From contig NZ_CP090959.1 in assembly GCF_024138675.1 (NCBI RefSeq), forward strand, positions 186,001-250,000: DNA of 64,000 bases, in the 5' to 3' direction. The stretch comes from Simiduia sp. 21SJ11W-1 (GTDB lineage Bacteria > Pseudomonadota > Gammaproteobacteria > Pseudomonadales > Cellvibrionaceae). Position numbers and translations under genes: made by a program. This document shows, one piece after another, positions 45,578 through 52,471 of the stretch. Positions within the stretch are counted from its first letter, which is position 1. Each line of letters begins with the position of its first letter. Under the pieces are notes generated by a model. That model made no database searches, was not told the DNA's origin, and worked only from the letters and a program-made list of their open reading frames with translations.

Positions 45578-45688
45578 CAAGTGTAGCCACCTGACACAAA
45601 TTACTACGCGCCTTTTTGTGTTTTCGCTACGCTCAATTTTACCCAAAAAGGCACTTCGAAATTCGTGCAAGTGCTACAGGCGTTATAT
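45572..45688 (+). other. attC21
   Basis: TGCTAACAAG to GTTATAT, about 117 bp; TTTTTGTGTTTT/CAAAAAGGC inner region. Confidence 0.8.
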
Positions 45689-45702
45689 TTTCGGAGGATC
45701 AG

Positions 45703-46008
45703 GTGAGCCCGCGAAATAAATTTATATCTGTAGGCCTCATTGTTCCCCTGATGGTTCATGTAGTGTCATCGCTGGTTTATGCCTACGGTGGTTATGATGG
45801 AGTTAACTGTGCAGGTCTTCTTGATAGCGTGTGGAAATGCACTGAGTTTCAATACTACATAGATTGGCTCATAAATCCATTTGTCCTAGTTGCGCTACTT
45901 GGATGCCTTACTATTTCAGGCTTAATTACCACTATTGCTTGGTTTTCATACAAAAAATATAACAAGTCAAACCAAGCCGACGCGCAAAAAGCGCGCGCGG
46001 CTGTTTGA
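45703..46008 (+). CDS. two-helix membrane protein (cassette 22)
   Basis: A 101-residue protein from the GTG at 45703, preceded by GGAGG at good spacing. Membrane helices at about residues 7-25 and 55-80. The last residues (NQADAQKARAAV) are encoded in attC22. Family unknown. Confidence 0.6.
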   Translation: MSPRNKFISVGLIVPLMVHVVSSLVYAYGGYDGVNCAGLLDSVWKCTEFQYYIDWLINPFVLVALLGCLTISGLITTIAWFSYKKYNKSNQADAQKARAAV

Positions 46009-46018
46009 GGCGTTAGGC
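45957..46018 (+). other. attC22
   Basis: ATATAACAAGTC to GTTAGGC, about 62 bp; contains the end of the cassette 22 gene. Confidence 0.85.
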
Positions 46019-46034
46019 CCCTCAGGGAGGGATT

Positions 46035-46589
46035 ATGAGATTACTGCTAGATCAGCTAGAACAATCACTGGATTCAGGAAACTATTATCTTTCGCTCTTT
46101 ACAGCACTTACACTACCTGATATCGCCGGAGCACTAGACTCCGATAATGGTCTTGCTACCGGCGCAAAGTATAAGGCTTGGTATGAAAAGTGGGGCCGGC
46201 CACGAATCATGGATACGGTGTTGGCATCTATTCCAGAGCACGCACGGGAACACATTACCGACATAGAAAATCCACTAGATGGCGAAGCCTGCTACTTGTT
46301 TCGATGCTCCTTGCTACATCAAGGAAGGACAGTACATCCGAAAAGTCAGTATTCTAGAATGATATTTATAGAGCCAGGAGCAACTACAAACGTTGTGCAT
46401 TATGGTGTTATGAATGATGCTCTTTGCATTGATTTGGCCTCTTTCTGTAAAGAGATGATACTCGGCGTGCGCATGTGGCTAGACGAAGTTGAAACAACAG
46501 AAAAATACCAAAAAAATTATGCAGACTTCGTTAAAAGACATCCAACAGGCCTGTCGCCATACATTGGTGGTGTGCCAGTAATAGGCTAA
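46035..46589 (+). CDS. hypothetical protein with RX4H motif (cassette 23)
   Basis: A 184-residue soluble helical protein, preceded by CAGGGAGGG. It contains Arg90-(CSLL)-His95 in YLFRCSLLHQGR, which fits the RX4-6H active-site motif of HEPN ribonucleases, set in a helical context. The motif is short and can arise by chance, so HEPN assignment is only a suggestion. No partner nucleotidyltransferase gene is next to it. Confidence 0.5.
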   Translation: MRLLLDQLEQSLDSGNYYLSLFTALTLPDIAGALDSDNGLATGAKYKAWYEKWGRPRIMDTVLASIPEHAREHITDIENPLDGEACYLFRCSLLHQGRTVHPKSQYSRMIFIEPGATTNVVHYGVMNDALCIDLASFCKEMILGVRMWLDEVETTEKYQKNYADFVKRHPTGLSPYIGGVPVIG

Positions 46590-46592
46590 TCG

Positions 46593-46653
46593 GCCTAACA
46601 AAAACAGGCATCAGGACGCTCGCAAGCTCGCGCCTCTGCTGTAAGCGTTAACT
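46593..46653 (+). other. attC23
   Basis: GCCTAACAAAAACAGGC to GTTAACT, about 61 bp. Confidence 0.85.
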
Positions 46654-46659
46654 GCAACC

Positions 46660-47142
46660 ATGAATAAAGCACTTTCAATAATTTTTAGTCTGTTCTCCGT
46701 CTCTGTATATGCAGAAGATTGTGTGTTCGATGTGGAAGAACAAAAGAAATATGTAAGTGAATACCTTGCTAAAAACCAAGAAAGCCACCTATCAGATGAT
46801 GGTTTTTATATAACTATCCCAAGAGGCGAAGAGATAATTACGTTTGGGCGCGGTGGGTGTGTACATTTCGGCATACAAGTAAACTCTGAAATAAGTAGAG
46901 ACAAACCATTCACGGAACAGGAGTTCTTTGAAAAGGTTGTCGCTTATGTCACCGAATTTGGCTCAGAATTGGTCAAAAAAGAAACTATAGTGAATTCTAT
47001 TGAGTCAAGGTCCTATAGCACCGAGGTTAGCAATAACAGAACCTACTACTATTTTAGCGCTCCAGAAGTGGTTGGCTTTGAGGCCTCATTACACTATGAA
47101 AATGCAAGATCGTTTGTGTATGTTAGTTTCTATATCAACTAA
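46660..47142 (+). CDS. secreted protein of unknown function (cassette 24)
   Basis: A 160-residue protein with a signal peptide (MNKALSIIFSLFSVSVYAED, cleavage near YA-ED). The mature part has Cys in DCVFDVEEQ and GGCVHFG, perhaps a disulfide, and a beta-rich C-terminus. It is periplasmic or secreted. Family unknown. Confidence 0.6.
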   Translation: MNKALSIIFSLFSVSVYAEDCVFDVEEQKKYVSEYLAKNQESHLSDDGFYITIPRGEEIITFGRGGCVHFGIQVNSEISRDKPFTEQEFFEKVVAYVTEFGSELVKKETIVNSIESRSYSTEVSNNRTYYYFSAPEVVGFEASLHYENARSFVYVSFYIN

Positions 47143-47144
47143 GC

Positions 47145-47226
47145 AGTTAACAAGCGGCTGTTGTGCGCCGCTGAAAGGCGCGGCGGGACGCGCAAAAAGC
47201 GCGCGCCCCAAAGCCGGGCGTTAGGC
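47145..47226 (+). other. attC24
   Basis: AGTTAACAAGCGGC to GTTAGGC; GCGCGC arms in the interior. Confidence 0.85.
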
Positions 47227-47233
47227 GCATGAT

Positions 47234-47632
47234 ATGAGACTTTTTTCGATTTTATTGTTTTTGATAATCGCCCTCAAAGCAAATGCAACAGCTGAAGCTC
47301 AATTTAGCAATTGTGGGTATAAATCAGTGCCTATTGATTTGGTTGTTGAGAGGGAGAGAGGGGGGCTATTTTCGGTAGATATAATTGCTCCTATATATCA
47401 CGAAGATGGTTACCTTCATTCAATGCAATTTAATAAAGCGGCAAATCAAATTTCTATGTATGAGGGGTACAGAGAAGAGGGTGGTGTCGCAATATACTTC
47501 ATTCGTGGTTACAAAGATTTTTTGCAGGACTCTGAGATCTCTGCTTTCTATAAACCAAAAAGAAGAAAATGTTTTCATGTAGAGTTTATTCGTTGGGCCG
47601 ATATCATTAAGCGTTGTAATAACTGTGAGTAA
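47234..47632 (+). CDS. secreted protein of unknown function (cassette 25)
   Basis: A 132-residue protein with a signal peptide (MRLFSILLFLIIALKANATAEA, cleavage near NA-TA). The mature part is charged, with Cys in FSNCGY, KRRKCFHV and a CNNC near the C-terminus. Its attC is of the type used by ORF-less family A. Family unknown. Confidence 0.6.
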   Translation: MRLFSILLFLIIALKANATAEAQFSNCGYKSVPIDLVVERERGGLFSVDIIAPIYHEDGYLHSMQFNKAANQISMYEGYREEGGVAIYFIRGYKDFLQDSEISAFYKPKRRKCFHVEFIRWADIIKRCNNCE

Positions 47633-47634
47633 GA

Positions 47635-47718
47635 GCCTAACAAGGGTGGTCATGTCGCAGCTAGCGCTGCTGGACGGCCTCCGCTGCGCTGCAGCCGCCC
47701 ATGCCACCGGCGTTGAGC
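47635..47718 (+). other. attC25
   Basis: GCCTAACAAGGGTGG to GTTGAGC; same type as the family A sites. Confidence 0.85.
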
Positions 47719-47877
47719 CTGTAGAAAAACATCAGGGTCATAAGTTGTACGCGCGCTACGATAAAATCTAGGTTGGTTTAATGGTTAAACCTATACAGGC
47801 TTCAAGTTGAGGCATATTTTTAGGGTGAAATACATCCAAATTTCTAAGAAAAATATTGGCGGGGAGTTTTTCTACAG
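47713..47877 (+). repeat. shared leader of toxin-antitoxin cassettes, copy 1
   Basis: About 165 bp, repeated at 48569-48735 with few changes. It starts TGTAGAAAAACATCAGGG and includes the first codons of an ORF (GTG at about 47825, KYIQISKKNIGGEFFY) that stops shortly after. It precedes the ParD/ParE pair. Confidence 0.75.
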
Positions 47878-47915
47878 TCTCGTTATAAATCAAGTCTAGC
47901 CCTGAATCTCCTGCC

Positions 47916-47932
47916 GTATTACAATGTAATAC
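47916..47932 (+). promoter_or_regulatory. palindrome before the antitoxin gene
   Basis: GTATTACA-A-TGTAATAC has 8-bp arms around one base and lies 20 bp before the antitoxin start. Antitoxins of this type usually bind such a site to repress their own operon. Confidence 0.5.
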
Positions 47933-47951
47933 AAAGTTTGTAGGAGGTTCT

Positions 47952-48218
47952 ATGAGTATTACTAGTGTTCGCCTAAATGATGATATTGAGAAACCACTTG
48001 ATCTTCTGGCTCAGAAACTCGACAGAAGTAAAAGTTACCTTATAAATCAAGCGGTTAGGGAGTTTGTCGCTAGGCAGGCAGTCGAAGAGTCTCGCTGGGA
48101 AGAAACTCTTGAAGCAATCGATTCTGTAAGGCGGGGTGAGCTTATAGACGAGTCTGAGGTGAATGCTTGGCTCAATAGCTGGGGAACCGAAAGCCTTCTG
48201 AAAGCCCCAGCAAAATGA
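47952..48218 (+). CDS. ribbon-helix-helix antitoxin (ParD/CopG-like, cassette 26)
   Basis: An 88-residue protein starting with SITSVRLNDDIEKPLDLLAQKLDRSKSYLINQAVREFV, the ribbon-helix-helix N-terminus, and a C-terminal tail that would wrap the toxin. Preceded by AGGAGG. Its stop overlaps the toxin start by four bases, as in typical operons. A palindrome upstream suggests self-repression. Confidence 0.85.
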   Translation: MSITSVRLNDDIEKPLDLLAQKLDRSKSYLINQAVREFVARQAVEESRWEETLEAIDSVRRGELIDESEVNAWLNSWGTESLLKAPAK

Positions 48219-48505
48219 GGCTGCATTATACACCGCAGGCGGTTGGTGACTTGAGACGCCTTCATGATTTTATGGCACCTAAAAGCCCTTTGGCTGCAAG
48301 AAAAGCTGCCATAGAAATCCAGGAAGCTGCAGAAAGACTTAAAGTGTTTCCGAAAGTTGGTCTTCCGGTTTCCCGTGCAGAAAACCCAGATCTACTTCGT
48401 GATCTATATATTGGCAACTATACCATCAGGTACCAAATATCTTCATCGGAGGCTATCAACATTCTCCGTATTTGGCACAGCAAAGAAAATGAAAAAAATT
48501 TATAA
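48215..48505 (+). CDS. ParE/RelE-type toxin (cassette 26)
   Basis: A 96-residue protein of the ParE/RelE fold: MRLHYTPQAVGDLRRLHDFM with a following helix, and the C-terminal LLRDLYIGNYTIRYQISSSEAINILRIWHSKEN. The antitoxin gene overlaps it upstream. ParE toxins attack DNA gyrase, RelE toxins cut mRNA on ribosomes; the sequence does not decide which. Toxin-antitoxin cassettes stabilise large integron arrays. Confidence 0.85.
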   Translation: MRLHYTPQAVGDLRRLHDFMAPKSPLAARKAAIEIQEAAERLKVFPKVGLPVSRAENPDLLRDLYIGNYTIRYQISSSEAINILRIWHSKENEKNL

Positions 48506-48574
48506 CAAGGCAGTGTTGTTCGCGGCATACGCGGCCGAACTTGCTATTGCTCGCCGTAAATTGGGGCGTTCAGA
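48500..48574 (+). other. attC26
   Basis: TTATAACAAGGC to GTTCAGA; the right core departs from GTTRRRY at the fourth base. Confidence 0.75.
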
Positions 48575-48735
48575 CTGTAGAAAAACATCAGGGTCATAAG
48601 TTGCACCCGCGCTACAATAAAATCTAGGTTGGTTTAATGGTTAAACCTATACAGGCTTCAAGCTGAGGCATATTTTTAGGGTGAAATACATCCAAATTTC
48701 TAAGAAAAATATTGGCGGGGAGTTTTTCTACGGTC
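48569..48735 (+). repeat. shared leader of toxin-antitoxin cassettes, copy 2
   Basis: Second copy of the about 165-bp leader, again starting TGTAGAAAAACATCAGGG and carrying the same ORF start (KYIQISKKNIGGEFFYG). After it the sequence runs into the inverted YefM/YoeB pair. Confidence 0.75.
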
Positions 48736-48738
48736 TTG

Positions 48739-49011
48739 TTAGGGCTGATCGTAGTGTCCACCGATGGCAAAAATATAAATGGAATTTTCATCAAACCGAT
48801 ATATTAGCCGGTCCCTTTGAGAGATGCGCCTTGACCACAAGCCGGACAAATTATGCTTTAGCGGTTCAGGCTTGCCGGGGCCAGATGAAGGGTCCTCTGA
48901 TCGGAGCATCTCTTTGAGCAATTTACAAAGCGCCTTGTGCAATTTTTTATCCTTTTCGCGCATAGCTTCATAAGCGCCCCAAGTATTGCCTTCAAATACC
49001 AGTGATCTCAT
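48739..49011 (-). CDS. yoeB: YoeB-type toxin (cassette 27, inverted)
   Basis: A 90-residue protein of the Txe/YoeB family. It shows a WGAYEAMREKDKKLHKALCKLLKE helix, PEPLKHNLSGLWSRRISQRDRLIYRF and a C-terminal GGHYDQ. The Glu of the KPEP segment, the Arg of DRLIY and the terminal His match the active site of YoeB, an mRNA interferase that acts on the ribosome. It lies on the minus strand, opposite to the array direction. Confidence 0.88.
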   Translation of the reverse strand: MRSLVFEGNTWGAYEAMREKDKKLHKALCKLLKEMLRSEDPSSGPGKPEPLKHNLSGLWSRRISQRDRLIYRFDENSIYIFAIGGHYDQP

Positions 49012-49264
49012 TCAGTTGCTCTTCATTCGCTCTGTAGCCTTGCCCGTGTTTATGGGTCTCAAGAGAAGTAGCAATTTGCAGCATCAGATCTTTGTTCTGG
49101 AGTACATGCAGGGTCTCTTGTTCCCGCTCCCAGTCATCGGCGCTCAAAACCACAAAAGCTTCGCCGGCCCGCCGGGTCACTTTAAGCGGCTCGTGCCTGC
49201 TAACTACTTGTTCTACAAGGGTTTTCAGGTTGTCTCTAAACTTGTTTACACTAATGGTATCCAT
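48992..49264 (-). CDS. yefM: YefM/Phd-type antitoxin (cassette 27, inverted)
   Basis: A 90-residue protein from the ATG at 49264 (MDTISVNKFRDNLKTLVEQV), with the Phd/YefM N-terminal fold and a toxin-binding C-terminus. It is transcribed before the toxin and overlaps it by 20 bases. The upstream palindrome TGTACGG-AAATG-CCGTACA lies 14 bp before its start, a likely self-operator. Confidence 0.87.
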   Translation of the reverse strand: MDTISVNKFRDNLKTLVEQVVSRHEPLKVTRRAGEAFVVLSADDWEREQETLHVLQNKDLMLQIATSLETHKHGQGYRANEEQLNEITGI

Positions 49265-49277
49265 AATATCACCGTTA

Positions 49278-49296
49278 TGTACGGAAATGCCGTACA
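49278..49296 (-). promoter_or_regulatory. YefM-type operator palindrome
   Basis: TGTACGG (49278-49284) and CCGTACA (49290-49296) flank AAATG. The half-sites resemble the TGTACA core known for E. coli yefM-yoeB autoregulation. Confidence 0.55.
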
Positions 49297-49310
49297 ACTA
49301 TATATCAAAA

Positions 49311-49401
49311 GCCCTAACAACGCCAAGCACAATCGCCCAATGCCAAAAGCTGCATTGGGCTGGCTCTTGCTACCGCTCGGCCTGTGTTGGCGGCGTTGAA
49401 G
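49311..49401 (+). other. attC27 (last recognised site)
   Basis: CCCTAACAACGCC to GTTGAAG, with CCCAATGC/GCATTGGG inner arms. No further attC is seen downstream. Confidence 0.85.
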
Positions 49402-49441
49402 CTGTAGAAAAGCGCTAAGAAAACTGACATTTTTATAAAAT

Positions 49442-49465
49442 CTAGCATCGCTAAACAGATGCTAG
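49442..49465 (+). other. inverted repeat just after the array
   Basis: CTAGCATC pairs with GATGCTAG around an 8-base loop, between the last attC and the osmC-family gene. No T-run follows. Meaning unknown. Confidence 0.45.
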
Positions 49466-49598
49466 GAGAGGTATTGAAGGTGGGCTGTGGTGTGGAGTTT
49501 CAAATGGTTAAGTTGATTGCCGCGCGGTTATATTCGTGTACGCAGCAAAAAAATAGATGGCTTAGTAGGCAAAGGCACGCTAGGTATAGGTCGCGTTG

Positions 49599-50066
49599 AT
49601 GAGTGAATTTGCGGCGAAAATTTTATGGCAAAGGGCGGCGAGCGAAGCGTTTGTAGATAATCAGTATAGCCGCGCGCACCATTGGAGTTTTGATGGTGGA
49701 GTAGTGGTGCCTGCGTCTGCATCGCCCCATATTGTGCCACTGCCTTTGTCGGTGGCTGAAAACGTAGATCCTGAAGAGGCCTTTGTGGCGGCGCTTTCAA
49801 GTTGCCATATGTTGTTTTTCTTGTCTTTTGCTGCCAAAAAGCGCTATTGCGTAGATTTCTATCAAGATGATGCTAGCGGGCGTATGGCTCGTGATGCGCA
49901 GGGGCGTGAGTGGGTTGGTGAAGTTATTTTGCGCCCTGAGGCAAGATTCAGTGGTGAGCGCAGGCCCAGTGACGAAATAATTAGTAAGCTGCACCATTTG
50001 GCGCATGAGGCCTGCTTCATTGCGAACTCAGTTAAATCTAATGTACACATTGAGCCTGTAGTTTAG
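49599..50066 (+). CDS. OsmC/Ohr family protein
   Basis: A 155-residue protein with the two cysteines of the OsmC/Ohr fold at Cys69 (AALSSCHMLFFLSFAAK) and Cys139 (AHEACFIANSVK). OsmC/Ohr proteins reduce organic hydroperoxides via these Cys, and the spacing here fits the family. The ATG at 49599 is used; an in-frame TTG lies just upstream. It is the first chromosomal gene after the integron and is followed by a strong terminator, so it is single. Confidence 0.9.
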   Translation: MSEFAAKILWQRAASEAFVDNQYSRAHHWSFDGGVVVPASASPHIVPLPLSVAENVDPEEAFVAALSSCHMLFFLSFAAKKRYCVDFYQDDASGRMARDAQGREWVGEVILRPEARFSGERRPSDEIISKLHHLAHEACFIANSVKSNVHIEPVV

Positions 50067-50080
50067 GCAAGTAAGTTTAC

Positions 50081-50124
50081 GCCCCTATAAAAAAACCACC
50101 TGTCGGTGGTTTTTTTATAGGGGC
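50081..50124. terminator. bidirectional terminator
   Basis: Twenty bases (50081-50100) pair perfectly with 50105-50124 around TGTC. A-runs and T-runs in the stem let it serve osmC and the convergent gene. It marks the end of both units. Confidence 0.92.
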
Positions 50125-50137
50125 AGCAGTCAGTAGT

Positions 50138-50488
50138 TTACTGTCCGTCTGCACCTTCGGCGGGTTCAATTTCAGTATCTTCTGCTGTAGTGTCTTGTGC
50201 ATTTGATGTCGATTCACTGCCGCTTAGCTCACAAGCCCAGCCCCAGCTTGATTGTTTATCGGCAAAAGCCCGAGCTTGCGATTCACAGTAGCCGCTTTCG
50301 TTTTGCGCGCGCCAGAGGATGCGGCTTTCGCCATCTTTGGTGTACTGCACTTCACAGGGTACCGCTTGGCCAGGTTCCAGGTATACAACGCTGATGCTGC
50401 GTTCCATGCCGCCGTTGGTACACACGTAAGTTTCGGCGGTGGCTGCAGAGGTGAGTGTGATGGCGACGGCGAATAAGGCGTATTTCAT
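50138..50488 (-). CDS. small secreted protein
   Basis: A 116-residue protein with a signal peptide (MKYALFAVAITLTSAATAETYVC, cleavage near TA-ET). The mature part has four Cys (YVCTNG, VPCEVQY, GYCESQ, WACELS) and an acidic tail with Glu/Asp. It is probably periplasmic with disulfides. It follows the patatin gene by 36 bp on the same strand, so it could be co-transcribed. No family recognised. Confidence 0.7.
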   Translation of the reverse strand: MKYALFAVAITLTSAATAETYVCTNGGMERSISVVYLEPGQAVPCEVQYTKDGESRILWRAQNESGYCESQARAFADKQSSWGWACELSGSESTSNAQDTTAEDTEIEPAEGADGQ

Positions 50489-50524
50489 GGTGTGGCTCCT
50501 TGAGTGATTGTTGCCAAGCTTAGA

Positions 50525-52471
50525 TTAAATGTCGGCACTTGCCAGTGCAGCTTGCATGTTTTCATAGCCCAGTTTGCGATAGGCATCGAAGTGTTGTTCA
50601 TCGTAAAACTGGTTGGCGGTGCTGTCGTTTGGAAATGTTGGGTCGAGTTTAGCAAAAGCCTGCACTTGCGCACTGCTGTTGGCAGTGAGTAGTGATTTGA
50701 CGAACACTAAGGTGCCGGTACGCCCTGATGCATAGTGAATTTTTCCAGTTGCGTGGCAGGCATTATGGAGCCCGTTTTCAGCCAGTGTGAGCGCTGAAGT
50801 ATCAATGCTGATTTGGCAGTTGAAGTCTGCTTCTGCGCGCTGGATTAACAGGCCAAGGTCGGCAAGGCTTGTGGTTGGGTCTGCCCCGGCATCGCCTGCG
50901 ATAATTAACGGCACTTCTCGTCGCAACAGTTCGTAAACGCCCAAGTTTTCGAAGTGGCCGCCGTCTGTTAAATGCAAATTCTGGTATTGCTCGCCAAGGC
51001 CGGCGCCGAACATTTCACGGGCGATTAGCCAGTAAGGCATGCGTTGCCAGCGATTCACCGGCGCGCGCGGTGCCCGCACCCAGTAGCCCAAGCGAAAATT
51101 AAGCAGCGCCATTAAAAAGCTGAGGCTGCTATTGGCGGTTTGCGCGGTACCTGGGTCTACGGCCGCACCGGAGGTGGTCATGGCTTCCCCCAGAGTTAAC
51201 CGGCCATATTGGAATTGCGCTGTGGGTGCAAAGCCTGTGGCGGGCGCGCCGCAATAAAGTGGCGACAAAGTAAAGCTTGCCCCGAGCCTTGCACGCCAAA
51301 GAGAAGCCGGCGAGTTACGGGTGCTAAGGGTGGTGTTTATGAGCGGCAGCGGCGCGCCTGTGCCGGGTGTGAGTGAGGCAAGCAGTGTGTCGTTTTGCTG
51401 CGCGGGTACGGCACGTATGGGGGCGAAAAATGCGTTGCACAGCTGCGCCAAATAGTAACTGTGCATAGAGGTGCGGTTGATCGACGCCCATGCCAGCAAC
51501 ACCAGTGCCACGCCAAGCCACAGATGAAAGAGGCGCGTATCGGCAAAGCCTATATGAAACACGCAGTGATAGGCCGCTGCCGCCAGGCCGTAGAGCAATA
51601 GCGTAAGCCCAAGCAGTGCCAAGCGTGGGCGGCTTTTCGACCGCCACAGGGTTGCCAACCCGCCCAAAAAGGGCAGGGCGTAATTCAGGTGTGTGGTCCA
51701 GTCGCCCAGTGCTTCTGATTCCGCAGCGGCAACCAAGGCATCGCCCAGTTGGGCCGCTATGGGCAGTGAACCAACAAGACCCGCCACCAGGCTAAAGCCC
51801 AGCAGCTGCCCTTGGCGGCGGCGTGCGCGAAAACTGTGATGGCGTGTGTGCTGCCGCCACAGCGCCATGGTCGGAATGCTTAATAGAAAAAGGCCCAAGC
51901 TTGCGGCTGAAAGCCAAAGCGCAATTAAATAGCCTGCGTGGCCTTCGATGTTTTCCGCACCGGGTAAATGCCAATGGCCTGGCCAGCTAATGCTTGTGTG
52001 AGGGAGGCCCGCAAGCCAAACAATAGCGAGCAATAGCGGTACCACAATGAGTAAATTAAATAGGGTACTGGCAAGCAGACCTGAGGCCAGTGTGATGCTG
52101 GATACGGATTTTCCATCGATTAAAAACTTGCCGTGTGCGCGCAGCCAATCAAGTACGGAATCGTTACCGGCCGGTTGTGAAAATAGGGTTTCGTTGTTGG
52201 CATCTGAGGCAAAATGTTTCAGCCACTGAAAACAGGCGCCGATATAACCACCGCCTGAAACGCTGGAAAGGTAGTCTACCTCGCGCAGCTTTCCTGATGC
52301 TTGCAGTGCTTGTAAAACGCCCAGGTGAAAACAAGCAGAGCGAATGCCGCCGCCGGAAAAAGCAAGCCCAAGCACGGGCTTGCTTGCGTCTACGCCGGCT
52401 TTAGACCGGCGCTCTGCAAGCCAGCCTTGTTCGGCGGCTTGTACCTGTTCGAAGGTGCTTGTCTCGGCCAT
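50525..52471 (-). CDS. patatin-like phospholipase, membrane-attached
   Basis: A 648-residue protein. The N-terminal patatin core has the oxyanion loop SGGGIRSACFHLGVLQAL (Gly40-42), the nucleophile Ser72 in SSVSGGGY (a GXSXG variant with Ser replacing the first Gly) and, towards the C-terminus, the catalytic Asp in LTDGGHFENLG. Several hydrophobic helices lie between about residues 120 and 330, so it sits in a membrane. It is a lipid acyl hydrolase by family. The start overlaps the stop of the dihaem gene before it (TAATG), so they are coupled. Confidence 0.87.
   Translation of the reverse strand: MAETSTFEQVQAAEQGWLAERRSKAGVDASKPVLGLAFSGGGIRSACFHLGVLQALQASGKLREVDYLSSVSGGGYIGACFQWLKHFASDANNETLFSQPAGNDSVLDWLRAHGKFLIDGKSVSSITLASGLLASTLFNLLIVVPLLLAIVWLAGLPHTSISWPGHWHLPGAENIEGHAGYLIALWLSAASLGLFLLSIPTMALWRQHTRHHSFRARRRQGQLLGFSLVAGLVGSLPIAAQLGDALVAAAESEALGDWTTHLNYALPFLGGLATLWRSKSRPRLALLGLTLLLYGLAAAAYHCVFHIGFADTRLFHLWLGVALVLLAWASINRTSMHSYYLAQLCNAFFAPIRAVPAQQNDTLLASLTPGTGAPLPLINTTLSTRNSPASLWRARLGASFTLSPLYCGAPATGFAPTAQFQYGRLTLGEAMTTSGAAVDPGTAQTANSSLSFLMALLNFRLGYWVRAPRAPVNRWQRMPYWLIAREMFGAGLGEQYQNLHLTDGGHFENLGVYELLRREVPLIIAGDAGADPTTSLADLGLLIQRAEADFNCQISIDTSALTLAENGLHNACHATGKIHYASGRTGTLVFVKSLLTANSSAQVQAFAKLDPTFPNDSTANQFYDEQHFDAYRKLGYENMQAALASADI

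Larger units (their letters stand above)
34791..49401. mobile_element. chromosomal integron with 27 gene cassettes
   Basis: An integrase gene on the minus strand is followed by an array of short cassettes on the plus strand. Each is bounded by an attC site that starts with a YAAC-type box (TAAC followed by AA) and ends in GTTR-type core sites, with inverted repeats between. I count 27 such sites from 36801 to 49401. Nineteen cassettes carry genes and eight have no convincing ORF. The base composition is visibly more AT-rich than the flanks, as expected of imported cassettes. The arrangement (integrase diverging from the array) is the classical one. Insertion is between hldE and an osmC-family gene. 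Confidence 0.95.

Noticed and set aside
34791..49401. CRISPR array or insertion sequences in the repeat-rich region.
   Set aside because: Repeats are attC sites and related cassettes with irregular spacing; no spacer-repeat pattern or transposase was seen.
49395..49598. A further degenerate cassette after attC27.
   Set aside because: No closing attC is seen, only faint similarity to the TA leader.
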